A stretch of DNA of 64,000 bases from Barnesiella intestinihominis YIT 11860 (lineage in GTDB: Bacteria; Bacteroidota; Bacteroidia; Bacteroidales; Barnesiellaceae), in NCBI RefSeq assembly GCF_000296465.1, contig NZ_JH815204.1:248001-312000 (forward strand). Direction: 5' to 3'. A program made the translations under genes and the position numbers. Shown one piece after another: positions 25,661-33,101 of the stretch. Within the stretch, counting starts at the first letter, position 1. Each line of letters begins with the position of its first letter. The notes beneath the pieces were generated by a model. It saw nothing but the letters and a program-made list of their open reading frames with translations. It did not search any database and was not told where the DNA came from.

Positions 25661-25871
25661 CATATTTGCAATGTCAAGCATTTGAAACAGGCGACGAGGT
25701 TCGCCAACATAGCCGTTGGCATTTTTTGTGCCCATCGGTCAATATATAGTTCCGTCCCGTGTGGAGCGTTAATGCGCCCACAGCCTGTTTCAGGTGCTTG
25801 ACAACGGGGAGCGGAACTTTTTTGTTCCCTTCCCGTCCTTAACATATTGTTTCATTTAATTGTCAAGCAAA
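25661..25871 (+). promoter_or_regulatory. Cassette B promoter and three-word structured leader
   Basis: -7 box CATATTTG at 25661-25668. Word TGTCAAGCA at 25672-25680, reverse complement at 25795-25803, direct copy at 25861-25869 just before the ATG. The first two words are part of a 21-bp stem (25672-25692 with 25783-25803) that includes TGAAACAGGC/GCCTGTTTCA and two T.G positions. Inside it, GCCAAC/GTTGGC (25703-25720) with a following T6 is an intrinsic-terminator-like hairpin; after it comes a GC-rich hairpin with a U-rich loop. If transcribed to the end it reads into a truncated ORF1. Confidence 0.7.
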
Positions 25872-26264
25872 ATGAAAAAAACAGTCGTGTTGCCTGTATC
25901 GCAGGCAAAAGAAGGCCGTAAAACGTCGGCCTTAGAGAAATCCCTCATTCGATTTTTCGAGCGGGAGCTCGAAGTAAAGCTCACTCGCCGTGAGATGTGG
26001 CGAAGCGTTTCTTTTTTCGCCCGATCTCTTGCTTTTCTCGAAAAGAACCCCCATCTTTGCAATGCTGAACATTTTGAGAAGGCGACGATGTTCGCCAACT
26101 TTGCCGTTGGCATTTTTTATGCCTATCGGCTGATATTATATAAGTTCCGACCCCCGTGTGGAGTGTTAATGCACCCACGGCCTTCTCAAGGTGTTCAGCA
26201 GCGGGAAAGCGGAACTTTTTTTGTTCCCTTTCCCGTCATCAGTCAACATATTGTTTCATTTTAA
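25872..26264 (+). pseudogene. Cassette B ORF1, 5' part fused to the next leader
   Basis: Starts MKKTVVLPVSQAKEGRKTSA (type II N-terminus) and follows ORF1 as far as MWRSVSFFA, about 54 codons. There the coding sequence is replaced by the promoter and leader of cassette C, through which the frame stays open to a TAA at 26262, 14 bp before the ATG of cassette C. ORF2 is missing. The same junction is present in cassette D, so it is an inherited arrangement, not a random break. Whether the fusion protein is made is unknown. Confidence 0.6.
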
Positions 26265-26278
26265 ACTGCTGAACAAAA
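26052..26278 (+). promoter_or_regulatory. Cassette C promoter and three-word structured leader
   Basis: -7 box CATCTTTG at 26052-26059. Word TGCTGAACA at 26063-26071, reverse complement at 26192-26200, direct copy at 26267-26275 before the ATG. The 21-bp stem (26063-26083 with 26180-26200) keeps the two T.G positions, but its inner arm is TTGAGAAGGC/GCCTTCTCAA, a compensated change relative to B and E. The terminator-like hairpin GCCAAC/GTTGGC and T run are conserved. Confidence 0.7.
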
Positions 26279-26566
26279 ATGAAAAAAACAGTCGCATTGC
26301 CTGTATCGCAGGCAAAAGAAGGGCGAAAGACATCGGCTCTTGAAAATTACCTCATTCGATTTTTCGAGCGGGAGCTCGAAGTAAAGCTCACTCGCCGTGA
26401 GATGTGGCGAAGCGTTTCTTTTTTCGCCTCGCTATTCGTCTTGCTGCTCGCCCTGTCGACCGGCGAGCCCCTGTTGGCCTTGCCGGCGCTCGCACTGGCA
26501 GCCTACGCCTATCGGGGCGTAGCCGACATAACCTCCCGTTTTACGGAGAAAGGAGGTGCGCGATGA
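26279..26566 (+). CDS. Cassette C ORF1: small membrane protein, unknown family
   Basis: 95 residues, type II N-terminus (MKKTVALPVSQAKEGRKTSA), then the shared ENYLIRFFERELEVKLTRREM helix and the hydrophobic pair SLFVLLLALSTGEPLLALPALALAAY. It is identical to the cassette A protein over most of the C-terminal half and overlaps ORF2 by 4 bp. This is the complete member of the B/C tandem. Confidence 0.7.
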   Translation: MKKTVALPVSQAKEGRKTSALENYLIRFFERELEVKLTRREMWRSVSFFASLFVLLLALSTGEPLLALPALALAAYAYRGVADITSRFTEKGGAR

Positions 26567-26796
26567 AAAGCCATACGATCGAGTTCACCCGCGACGACCT
26601 GGTCGTTCGGATCACCCGCTACCCTTCCGAAGAACCGGGGAAATCGCCGTCGGTAGAGATAGAGGTCGAATCCTCCGGATTGCCCCGGTCGTTCGTATGG
26701 TTCGACAAGGAGCCGCAGTTGTTCGCCTTCAAGGAGATGCTCGAAGAATATATCGAGACGTTCTGGCCGATGAAAGACGACGCTGGCGGTTCATGA
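26563..26796 (+). CDS. Cassette C ORF2: small acidic protein, unknown family
   Basis: 77 residues, almost identical to the copies in cassettes A and E (for example P-S-E-E in place of P-A-G-E after ITRY). The same strong Shine-Dalgarno AGGAGGT precedes it. The acidic C-terminal tail differs slightly between copies. It is the last gene of island 2. Confidence 0.7.
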   Translation: MKSHTIEFTRDDLVVRITRYPSEEPGKSPSVEIEVESSGLPRSFVWFDKEPQLFAFKEMLEEYIETFWPMKDDAGGS

Positions 26797-26829
26797 AGTC
26801 CGAACGATAATTTGTTATGGAATATCCGA

Positions 26830-26893
26830 CCCCGTATCTTCGAGATGCGGGGTTTTTTGTCTTTTTACGATTCGTCATTCGTCCATATTTTTG
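26830..26893 (+). promoter_or_regulatory. Terminator-promoter junction closing island 2
   Basis: Stem CCCCGTATC / GATGCGGGG plus T6 (26830-26858), then a perfect -7 box TATTTTTG at 26886-26893. It has the layout of the joint at 18806-18870. Confidence 0.75.
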
Positions 26894-26911
26894 AGGAAAA
26901 ACAGAAACACT

Positions 26912-27607
26912 ATGGCTCAAATCGACGAAATCAAAGCGAAAATCAAAGCACTCCGCGCAGAAACCGAAGCGAACAGCATCACCCCCGACAGTCTCGGGCT
27001 TATTCTTGACGATATGGCTTCTTTGATTGGCAGCCAAAATTCTGGCCCTATCGGAGTAGCATCACCATACATCGACATCACGCTGAAAATAGAACAGGGG
27101 AATCTTGTCCTGTATCCGGTCGAATACCTACCGACTGGGGCGGATGCCTCGACGTTTGAAATTCGCCTCATGCGCCATGTCTCTACGCGAGACAGGAATT
27201 TTGATAAAAAAGGGTATCGAAAAGTGGCCGGCTGGCGAATCCCGCAGAACGTAAACAACCCGGAATCAAGGTTCCAGTTCTATCGGTGGCCCTATACGCC
27301 CGGAGCCGCAACCATAATTTCGAATACACCTGATGAGATTGGAGGACAAGTTGTGGAAGACAAATTCCCGAGAGTCATTGTCCATTATGGCCGATATAAA
27401 CAAGAATTCATCTTTACAGAAACACCGCATGGTAAAAGTCGAGAACAGATTGTAGTTCGACAGTTTGGCCTGGCTGTGTTCGACGGGAGAACTCGAATTT
27501 CGAATATCGCAAGGTTCTCGCTTCGAGTAGTCGGTAATGAAATTCCCAATGGCGTTGATTTCTCATTCACTTTTGAAAAAGGGGAAATGTTAAAGGAGAA
27601 GATATGA
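26912..27607 (+). CDS. Phage tail-associated protein (fibre/baseplate type)
   Basis: 231 residues from the ATG at 26912, 18 bp after the -7 box. The N-terminal 45 residues (MAQIDEIKAKIKALRAETEA...SLGLILDDMASLIGSQ) form a helical trimerisation-like segment that I recognise from Bacteroides phage tail proteins; the rest is beta-rich (ITLKIEQGNLVLYPVEYLPTG). It probably forms part of a tail fibre or its attachment. It is followed by a pair of hairpins, then by the receptor-type protein. Confidence 0.6.
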   Translation: MAQIDEIKAKIKALRAETEANSITPDSLGLILDDMASLIGSQNSGPIGVASPYIDITLKIEQGNLVLYPVEYLPTGADASTFEIRLMRHVSTRDRNFDKKGYRKVAGWRIPQNVNNPESRFQFYRWPYTPGAATIISNTPDEIGGQVVEDKFPRVIVHYGRYKQEFIFTETPHGKSREQIVVRQFGLAVFDGRTRISNIARFSLRVVGNEIPNGVDFSFTFEKGEMLKEKI

Positions 27608-27612
27608 AAAAA

Positions 27613-27685
27613 GCCCGAAGACTATTCAGTCGGGCCTACAAAAGGATTTTTCACTCCGGACTGCCCGAAGACTATTCAGTCGGGC
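27613..27685 (+). repeat. Two tandem 23-bp hairpin repeats
   Basis: GCCCGAAGACTATTCAGTCG and the following GGC form a 23-bp unit at 27613-27635 and again, identically, at 27663-27685; the period is 50 bp. Each folds as GCCCGA(AG)ACT / AGTCGGGC with an ATTC loop. They stand in the 108-bp gap between two tail genes. A double terminator/attenuator or protein-binding pair is likely; there is no long T run. Confidence 0.7.
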
Positions 27686-27715
27686 TAGGACAAAGATACT
27701 TATTATATATAAAAT

Positions 27716-28048
27716 ATGACAGGAATGCATGAAAAATATTCATGGGAAGGAATAAAATTCGAAATCGTATTCGAAGATTCGCAAGGTAATCCCCTAGATG
27801 CCGAAAATATGGTTTTCCGCTTCATCTATCGCGATGAAGCCGGGCAGTCTTGTGTAATATCGCAGAATGGCGATGAACGCGTTAATTGCGTTTTTCGCGA
27901 CGGTAAACTGATAGGCATATTCGAGCCGAATACATTCCGTCGGGGGATTCTCACCGTAGAGCGACGTTTCTGTCGGGAGGATCCTGATTTCGAAAAAGGA
28001 TATTGCCCGTACGGAAGGCAAGAAGCTACAAACATCAAAATTATATAA
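27716..28048 (+). CDS. Small phage tail protein
   Basis: 110 residues, MTGMHEKYSWEGIKFEIVFED. A beta-sandwich-like short protein with alternating strands (GNPLDAENMVFRFIYRDEAG, VNCVFRDGKLIGIFEPN) and no membrane segment. It sits 4 bp before the LRR fibre gene and is most likely a fibre base or chaperone. Not recognised. Confidence 0.55.
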   Translation: MTGMHEKYSWEGIKFEIVFEDSQGNPLDAENMVFRFIYRDEAGQSCVISQNGDERVNCVFRDGKLIGIFEPNTFRRGILTVERRFCREDPDFEKGYCPYGRQEATNIKII

Positions 28049-28052
28049 TGGT

Positions 28053-29423
28053 ATGGGAACATGCGATTGTGCAGTAATCCAAGAGCGAGTAATCGTGCTG
28101 GAGGCCGTTGCGGTAAAAGAGACGGTAAGCGTGCCGGCTATTGTTCAAAAACCGAGGTGGATTCCTGATATCGAATGGGGAGATTTGGAAGAATGCCCGA
28201 AAGATAGTATATGGTTTGTCGTTACAGACGAATTACCGTCGGCCATCGGTAGGCCGCATGTTCAATTCAGTTCCTTCTATGACCAATATTTCATAGATTG
28301 GGGGGACGGAGAATCTTATGCTTCTCCGACGAGAATCAATACTTTGGACTTTATAAATCATACTTATGCCAAAGGAACCGGCAATATAGACAGCAAAGGC
28401 AGAGAGTTCTGGATAATGAAGGCAAAATTCAGTAATCCGGCGCAAAGCGATATTGCCCCTAACGGATATGTGTATGTAAAAGTCGGCGTAAAATTGGCAT
28501 GGAATATATCGCCCATAAAATATGTGGTAGTCGGAGAGGACATAGACCCGGACTATAATTTTGAATTTAATCAAGGGTGGGATCATTTGGAGGCGATAAG
28601 ATTTAAAGGTAAAGACAGGAGTATTAGAGACTTTCCTTCTTTTTCTTATGGCAGAACTCCTCTAAGGCATATTTTGACGGACGGGACTCTTAAAATTAGG
28701 AAACTGAGCGGTTATAGATTCAGGAATATCATAGCCGAAAATATGGATAACATTGAAGTATCGGGAGGAACTATCGGAGAATATATTTGGGGGAACGACA
28801 ACATGGCTTTCGGTAAAGCCGATTTGTCGAAAATGACTTTCGGCAATCTTTCTCACTGTTTCTATGGGATCGGACGAAGTGTTGAAGAAGTGATTTTACC
28901 CCAAGTAGAATATACCGGTAACGATATGACGAACTGTTTTAACAATTGCAGAAATCTAAAAAGAATAGTTTTCCCGCCCAAAATGGATTATATAGAGAAG
29001 GCCAACGGTGCTTTTTTCGGTTGCTATTCTCTTTATGACTTTGAATTCCCGGAAGGATTTGCAACGAAGGGAAACGGACTCAGAATACAAATGTCAGACT
29101 TTAATAAGACCTTTTCGTTGGATTGGCCGGACGTTAAATTGGACTGGTTCGTTTACAACGGAATAGTTGCAGAGGGTAATGTAGGCCTGCAAAATTTAAT
29201 CTTCTCGAAAGAGTCGAAATTTTCATATTCGACTGCTACGAACTTGGAAATAACCAATTCACCGTTGGGGCATGACAATATCGTGAGCATACTCGATCGA
29301 TTGCCCGATTTTACAGGAATGAGTCCTAAGACCATTAAACTGACCGGTTGTGTAGGAGTTTCGGAATTAACAGACGACGAGAAAAAAATCGCTACGGATA
29401 AAAATTGGATACTGACGGTATGA
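28053..29423 (+). CDS. Putative receptor-binding tail protein with PKD-like and BspA-type LRR regions
   Basis: 456 residues. After an N-terminal strand-rich part (CAVIQERVIVLEAVAVKETV) comes a PKD-like motif (YFIDWGDGESY). The second half has degenerate leucine-rich repeats of the BspA/LRR_5 type (EEVILPQVEYTGNDMTNCFNNCRNLKRIVFPP, LYDFEFPEGF), ending with the frequent C-terminal unit LTDDEKKIATDKNWILTV. Such repeats bind proteins or surface glycans; on a tail tip they fit receptor recognition. The gene is more AT-rich than its neighbours, suggesting exchange between phages. Confidence 0.65.
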   Translation: MGTCDCAVIQERVIVLEAVAVKETVSVPAIVQKPRWIPDIEWGDLEECPKDSIWFVVTDELPSAIGRPHVQFSSFYDQYFIDWGDGESYASPTRINTLDFINHTYAKGTGNIDSKGREFWIMKAKFSNPAQSDIAPNGYVYVKVGVKLAWNISPIKYVVVGEDIDPDYNFEFNQGWDHLEAIRFKGKDRSIRDFPSFSYGRTPLRHILTDGTLKIRKLSGYRFRNIIAENMDNIEVSGGTIGEYIWGNDNMAFGKADLSKMTFGNLSHCFYGIGRSVEEVILPQVEYTGNDMTNCFNNCRNLKRIVFPPKMDYIEKANGAFFGCYSLYDFEFPEGFATKGNGLRIQMSDFNKTFSLDWPDVKLDWFVYNGIVAEGNVGLQNLIFSKESKFSYSTATNLEITNSPLGHDNIVSILDRLPDFTGMSPKTIKLTGCVGVSELTDDEKKIATDKNWILTV

Positions 29424-29602
29424 AAAGACTGAGAGCAAAAGACAAATACGTATTTGTCCATAAGGATAGGAATAATGGTGTAACCATAGTCTCGGAAATA
29501 AATTATCCGGAGAATTACAATCCTTGTGCTTATTGGGAGGAACTCCCCGAAACGGAGGCGAGAGAATTGGAACGAGTATTTAACGAGAGACGGACGAATT
29601 GA
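29420..29602 (+). CDS. Small phage protein between fibre and holin
   Basis: 60 residues from the ATG at 29420, overlapping the preceding stop (ATGA). Basic N-terminus (MKRLRAKDKYVFVHKDRNNG) and acidic C-terminus (WEELPETEARELERVFNERR). No membrane segment. The coupling to its neighbours supports it as a real gene; role unknown. Confidence 0.5.
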   Translation: MKRLRAKDKYVFVHKDRNNGVTIVSEINYPENYNPCAYWEELPETEARELERVFNERRTN

Positions 29603-29603
29603 T

Positions 29604-30038
29604 ATGCAGGAGAGAAACGTATTGCAAGAAGTATTTACAGCTACGCTGACGCTGTTTACCGATCTGTTGGAGCCGGTGAAGTGGTTTATTCTCGCGGCCG
29701 TGTGCTTGATCGTGGCGGACTTGAAATTCGGCATCGAGGCAGCTCGGAAGCGAGGGGAGAAGATACGGACGAGTCGGGCGACTCGGCGGAGCGTGAACAA
29801 ATTGGTGGATTATATTTGCTGGATATTGGTGGCCATGAGTTTCGGGAAAGTGTTCGGCGAACCTTTCGGATTGCCGATACTCCCGGCATTGGTGCTGTTG
29901 GTGGTTTACGGTTGCGAGATCAATTCGTGTTTCAACAATTACTTCGAAGCTCGGGGAAGTAAGTTACGCATCAATATCTTCAAACTGTTCAAGAATAAGA
30001 GCGGCGATGTGATCGAACCGGAGAATAGAGACGAGTAA
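29604..30038 (+). CDS. Holin-like membrane protein
   Basis: 144 residues from the ATG at 29604. It has several hydrophobic segments: WFILAAVCLIVADLKFG (about residues 25-41), ICWILVAMSFGKVFG and LPILPALVLLVVYGCEI, with a basic loop ARKRGEKIRTSRATRRS between the first two and a charged C-terminus. Size, topology and location directly before the amidase fit a phage holin that opens the inner membrane at lysis. Confidence 0.75.
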   Translation: MQERNVLQEVFTATLTLFTDLLEPVKWFILAAVCLIVADLKFGIEAARKRGEKIRTSRATRRSVNKLVDYICWILVAMSFGKVFGEPFGLPILPALVLLVVYGCEINSCFNNYFEARGSKLRINIFKLFKNKSGDVIEPENRDE

Positions 30039-30081
30039 TCGTCTTTCGAAAGACAGTCCATTATATAAAATCTAAAAGAAA

Positions 30082-30666
30082 ATGAAGGTGATTCTAGACA
30101 ACGGACATGGTCGGGACACAGCGGGAAAGAGAAGCCCGGACGGAAGGTTAAGGGAGTATGCCTATGCCCGTGAGATGGCCCGCAAGATAGCGCAGGATTT
30201 GAAACGACAGGGTATCGATGTATCCTTGCTCGTTCCCGAAGATACAGACGTTCCTTTGAAGGAGCGTGTGGAACGAGCGAACCGAATTTATGCGGAAACT
30301 GGCAAGCAGGCTATACTCGTATCGATACATGTCAATGCCGCCGGTAACGGTTCGACATGGTTTTCGGCCAGAGGGTGGAGCGTGTTCGTCGATCCGGCGG
30401 CATCGCAAGACAGCGAGCGGCTTGCGACGTCCATAGCCGAAGCCGCCGGAAACATCGGCCTGACGGTACGCATGGAGACGGGCGGCCGCAATTATTGGGT
30501 AAGTAGCCTTTACATCTGCAAACACACGAATTGCCCGGCCGTATTGACAGAGAATCTTTTCCAAGATAACCGGGAGGACGTGGATTATCTTTTGAGCGAT
30601 GCGGGCAAGCAGGCGATAGTCCGTTTGCACGTAAAAGGAATTATCGATTATCTGAACTCGTTATGA
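30082..30666 (+). CDS. N-acetylmuramoyl-L-alanine amidase (endolysin)
   Basis: 194 residues. Amidase_3 signatures: ILDNGHGRDT (first zinc histidine and nearby region), REYAYAREMARKIAQDL (with the glutamate), ILVSIHVNAAGNGSTWFSARG (second histidine) and NCPAVLTENLFQDN (catalytic glutamate). It cleaves the bond between MurNAc and L-alanine in peptidoglycan. No signal peptide is visible, so release depends on the holin encoded just upstream. It overlaps the next gene by 4 bp. Confidence 0.9.
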   Translation: MKVILDNGHGRDTAGKRSPDGRLREYAYAREMARKIAQDLKRQGIDVSLLVPEDTDVPLKERVERANRIYAETGKQAILVSIHVNAAGNGSTWFSARGWSVFVDPAASQDSERLATSIAEAAGNIGLTVRMETGGRNYWVSSLYICKHTNCPAVLTENLFQDNREDVDYLLSDAGKQAIVRLHVKGIIDYLNSL

Positions 30667-31154
30667 AAACATTGCCCTGGCTTCTCGTCGGTATGCTTCT
30701 CGTTGTCGCTTTTTGGGGCTGGTTACGCCCCGTCGATACCGCTCCCGAGGGAAATCGGGAGAAAGACACCGCGACGTTTGTCGATACGATTCCCTACTTC
30801 GTCCCGGTTCCCCGGGATAGCATAGTAGTGAAATATGTCATTGCACGACTTCCGTCCGCTGTCGATGATAGTGTCGGGAGCCATGCAGTCGACACCGTAC
30901 ATCGGAGCGATAGCGTTGCGGTCGCTATTCCCATTACGCAGAAAGTCTATGAAGACAGTACCTACCGAGCCTATGTGTCGGGGTATCGTCCGAGACTCGA
31001 CAGTCTGTTTCTCTTTCCGAGGACGCAGATTATCACCGTTCGGGAGAAGCCCCGCAGGTGGAATATCGGAGTCGGAGCCGGTTATGGCCTTACCCCGCGA
31101 GGTTTCCAGCCATTCGTCGGGGTGACGGTTAGCTATACTCTTTGGGCGTTCTGA
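30663..31154 (+). CDS. Single-pass inner-membrane protein with outer-membrane-type C-terminus (spanin candidate)
   Basis: 163 residues. N-terminal TM (LPWLLVGMLLVVAFWGW), a periplasmic stretch rich in charged and proline residues, and a C-terminal beta motif IGVGAGYGLTPRGF...VGVTVSYTLWAF that ends in phenylalanine, as outer-membrane barrel strands do. Directly after holin and amidase, this matches what a one-protein spanin linking inner and outer membranes needs. Proteins of this DUF6808-like type are frequent in Bacteroidetes phages as far as I recall; the spanin role is inference. Confidence 0.6.
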   Translation: MKTLPWLLVGMLLVVAFWGWLRPVDTAPEGNREKDTATFVDTIPYFVPVPRDSIVVKYVIARLPSAVDDSVGSHAVDTVHRSDSVAVAIPITQKVYEDSTYRAYVSGYRPRLDSLFLFPRTQIITVREKPRRWNIGVGAGYGLTPRGFQPFVGVTVSYTLWAF

Positions 31155-31180
31155 TAGTTGTTTTTAGTTAGAATGAGCGA

Positions 31181-31215
31181 TGCAGTCTGCTTGTGAAAGC
31201 GGGCTGCATTTTTTT
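31181..31215 (+). terminator. Terminator after lysis genes, left edge of island 3
   Basis: 10-bp stem TGCAGTCTGC / GCGGGCTGCA with loop TTGTGAAA, followed by eight T. The loop equals that of the terminator at 16101-16129. Confidence 0.88.
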
Positions 31216-31248
31216 ATAGATACGCCTCGATACCGGGCTTTTGTACAT

Positions 31249-31273
31249 ATTCCGCTATTTCGAAATACGGAAT
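31249..31273. repeat. Near-perfect 25-bp palindrome in gene-free stretch 31216-31540
   Basis: ATTCCG C TATTTCGAAATA CGGAAT: the inner 12 bp are a perfect palindrome and the outer six pair, with a single extra C. No gene is present from 31155 to 31540; apart from the terminator and this element I see only AT-rich sequence. A protein-binding site or the scar of an insertion is possible. Confidence 0.55.
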
Positions 31274-31540
31274 CTGCTTTTGTTTTTCAGGGCAGTAGGG
31301 GGCACTTCCGACTGAAAGAAGGAAAAAAAATTCCTTTTTGAACCCCTAAGAGCTTATTTTTTAGGGTATTAAGTTTTTGAAGGCTGGAAAAAGTGTGGGG
31401 ATTTGAAAAAAATATAGAAATGAATATGTTTCAAAAAATTGATTTTCAGATTTTTATAATTAAAATCGTAATATTCTATCGAGAAACGAACCGTTTTGTT
31501 TCCCAAAATAGTGCGGTCGTCGACTAGGGCTTATTCAATT

Positions 31541-31960
31541 TTAGTTTTGGTTTTTGATTTCGTCGAAGAGTCTGGATAATCTATCGTTTCTTTTGGCGAT
31601 AGTATTTATTTCGCATTGCCAAATTACTATCACATGCCACCCTTTTTCTTTTAATTCTTCGATTTTACGGGAGTCTCGTTCTATATTTTTTTCTATTTTA
31701 GGAATCCAATAGTCGGTATTGCTACTGGGTCTATGACCGGCGCGACACGAATGTCCGTGCCAGAAGCAACCGTGAATGAAAATGGCTGTTTTATATTTTT
31801 TCAAAACGATATCGGGAGAGCCCGGCAAACTTTTGAAGTTCGTCCTGTATCTTAGGCCTCTTGAAAATAGATATTTACGAACTTGTATTTCGGGGCGAGT
31901 ATCTTTTCGCTTGACTTTCGACATTATTTCGGATCGTTTCTCTTTACTGCAAGAATCCAT
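31541..31960 (-). CDS. vsr: Very-short-patch repair endonuclease (Vsr)
   Basis: 139 residues, the usual length. Signature parts are MSKVKRKDTRPEIQVRKYLF, GSPDIVLKKYKTAIFIHGCFWHGHSC with the catalytic aspartate and the histidines of the FWHGH motif, and a C-terminal KEKGWHVIVIWQCEI. Vsr nicks next to T in T:G mismatches that arise by deamination of 5-methylcytosine and so protects the genome from the partner methyltransferase. It is divergent from that gene; both share the palindromic promoter. Confidence 0.93.
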   Translation of the reverse strand: MDSCSKEKRSEIMSKVKRKDTRPEIQVRKYLFSRGLRYRTNFKSLPGSPDIVLKKYKTAIFIHGCFWHGHSCRAGHRPSSNTDYWIPKIEKNIERDSRKIEELKEKGWHVIVIWQCEINTIAKRNDRLSRLFDEIKNQN

Positions 31961-31997
31961 AATTATATAAAAATTATTCTATTTTCAAACTCTTTCC

Positions 31998-32017
31998 CTA
32001 TCTTTGTACAAAGATAG
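31998..32017. promoter_or_regulatory. Perfect 20-bp palindrome with a -7 box on each strand
   Basis: CTATCTTTGTACAAAGATAG equals its own reverse complement and contains TATCTTTG, a perfect -7 box, in both directions. It therefore supplies face-to-face overlapping promoters: rightward to the methyltransferase (ATG 32034) and leftward to vsr (start 31960). Only one polymerase can use it at a time; it could also bind a dimeric regulator. Confidence 0.8.
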
Positions 32018-32033
32018 ACACTTTGAAAGAAGA

Positions 32034-33101
32034 ATGGACGATATGTCGAAACAAAATCGAATAGGGGTAATCGACCTGTTCTGCGGGATAGGAGGATTGA
32101 GCTATGGATTGAAACGCAAAGGGCTGAAAATCATAGCGGGATTCGATGTCGATAAGACTTGTAAATTCGCATATACTTATAATAACGAGGCCGAATTTTT
32201 CGATACGGATATTACACGAGTGACCGATGAACGGATTCGATCTCTTTTCGGGAATCATGAGATCAAAGTTTTAGCGGGTTGTGCTCCATGTCAGCCGTTT
32301 TCTTCGTATTCATTCAAGCATAAGGAAAAAGACCCGAATAAATACGATTTATTGTATGAATTCGGGCGATTGGTCGACGGTGTCGAGCCGGATATCGTTA
32401 CGATGGAGAATGTAACGCAGATCGCTCGTTTTAAGTTAAAACCGGTTCTACAAGATTTCGTCGAGCTGTTAAACGAAAATGATTATCATGTAAGTGTAAA
32501 CGAGGTTTATTGTCCCGATTACGGAATACCTCAGACGAGAAAAAGATTAGTGCTTTTGGCTTCTAAATTCGGAGATATAGAATTAATACCTCCTACGCAT
32601 ACTCCCGACGATTACGTGTCGGTAAAGTCCGTTATCGGCGATTTACCAGAGATTGAAGCCGGAGAAACGGATAAGAACGACCCGTTGCATAGAGCCAAGT
32701 CGCTTTCTCCGTTAAATCTCTTACGCATTCGAAGTACCCCCTATGGTGGAAGTTGGAAAGATTGGCCGGAAGAGTTGAGATTGAAATGCCATAAAACAGA
32801 TGCCGGGAAGTCGTTCGGAAGCGTGTACGGTAGAATGGTATGGGAGTCGCCTGCACCTACGATGACGACACAGTGTACAGGGCTAGGAAACGGCCGATTC
32901 GGACATCCTTCGCAAGATCGTGCTATATCGGTCAGAGAAGCCGCATTGATACAGACTTTTCCTAAAACCTATAAATTCTTTTCCGATGAAGAGCGAGTCT
33001 CTATTACTAAAGCATCTAGGTATATCGGGAATGCTGTCCCTCCGAGATTGGGAGAAATAATAGCAGAAAGTATAATTAACCATATAATAAAAATATTATG
33101 A
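32034..33101 (+). CDS. C5-cytosine DNA methyltransferase
   Basis: 355 residues from the ATG at 32034 (32043 also possible). Motif I VIDLFCGIGGLSYGLK, motif IV VLAGCAPCQPFSSYSF with the catalytic cysteine in PCQ, motif VI TMENVTQ, motif VIII YGIPQTRKRLVLLAS and motif X ASRYIGNAVPPRLGE are all present, so the enzyme is complete. It methylates cytosine in a specific site; the site cannot be read from sequence. It overlaps the GHKL ATPase gene by 4 bp and shares the promoter with vsr. Confidence 0.94.
   Translation: MDDMSKQNRIGVIDLFCGIGGLSYGLKRKGLKIIAGFDVDKTCKFAYTYNNEAEFFDTDITRVTDERIRSLFGNHEIKVLAGCAPCQPFSSYSFKHKEKDPNKYDLLYEFGRLVDGVEPDIVTMENVTQIARFKLKPVLQDFVELLNENDYHVSVNEVYCPDYGIPQTRKRLVLLASKFGDIELIPPTHTPDDYVSVKSVIGDLPEIEAGETDKNDPLHRAKSLSPLNLLRIRSTPYGGSWKDWPEELRLKCHKTDAGKSFGSVYGRMVWESPAPTMTTQCTGLGNGRFGHPSQDRAISVREAALIQTFPKTYKFFSDEERVSITKASRYIGNAVPPRLGEIIAESIINHIIKIL

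Noticed and set aside
27613-27685. Minimal CRISPR array (two repeats, one spacer)
   Set aside because: Only two palindromic units, no cas genes and no leader; they fit hairpins between genes better.
31340-31370. CCTAAGAGC near 31345 as a lost first word of a type I leader
   Set aside because: It shares only nine bases with word A, does not match the word of cassette D, and no promoter or further leader sequence surrounds it.
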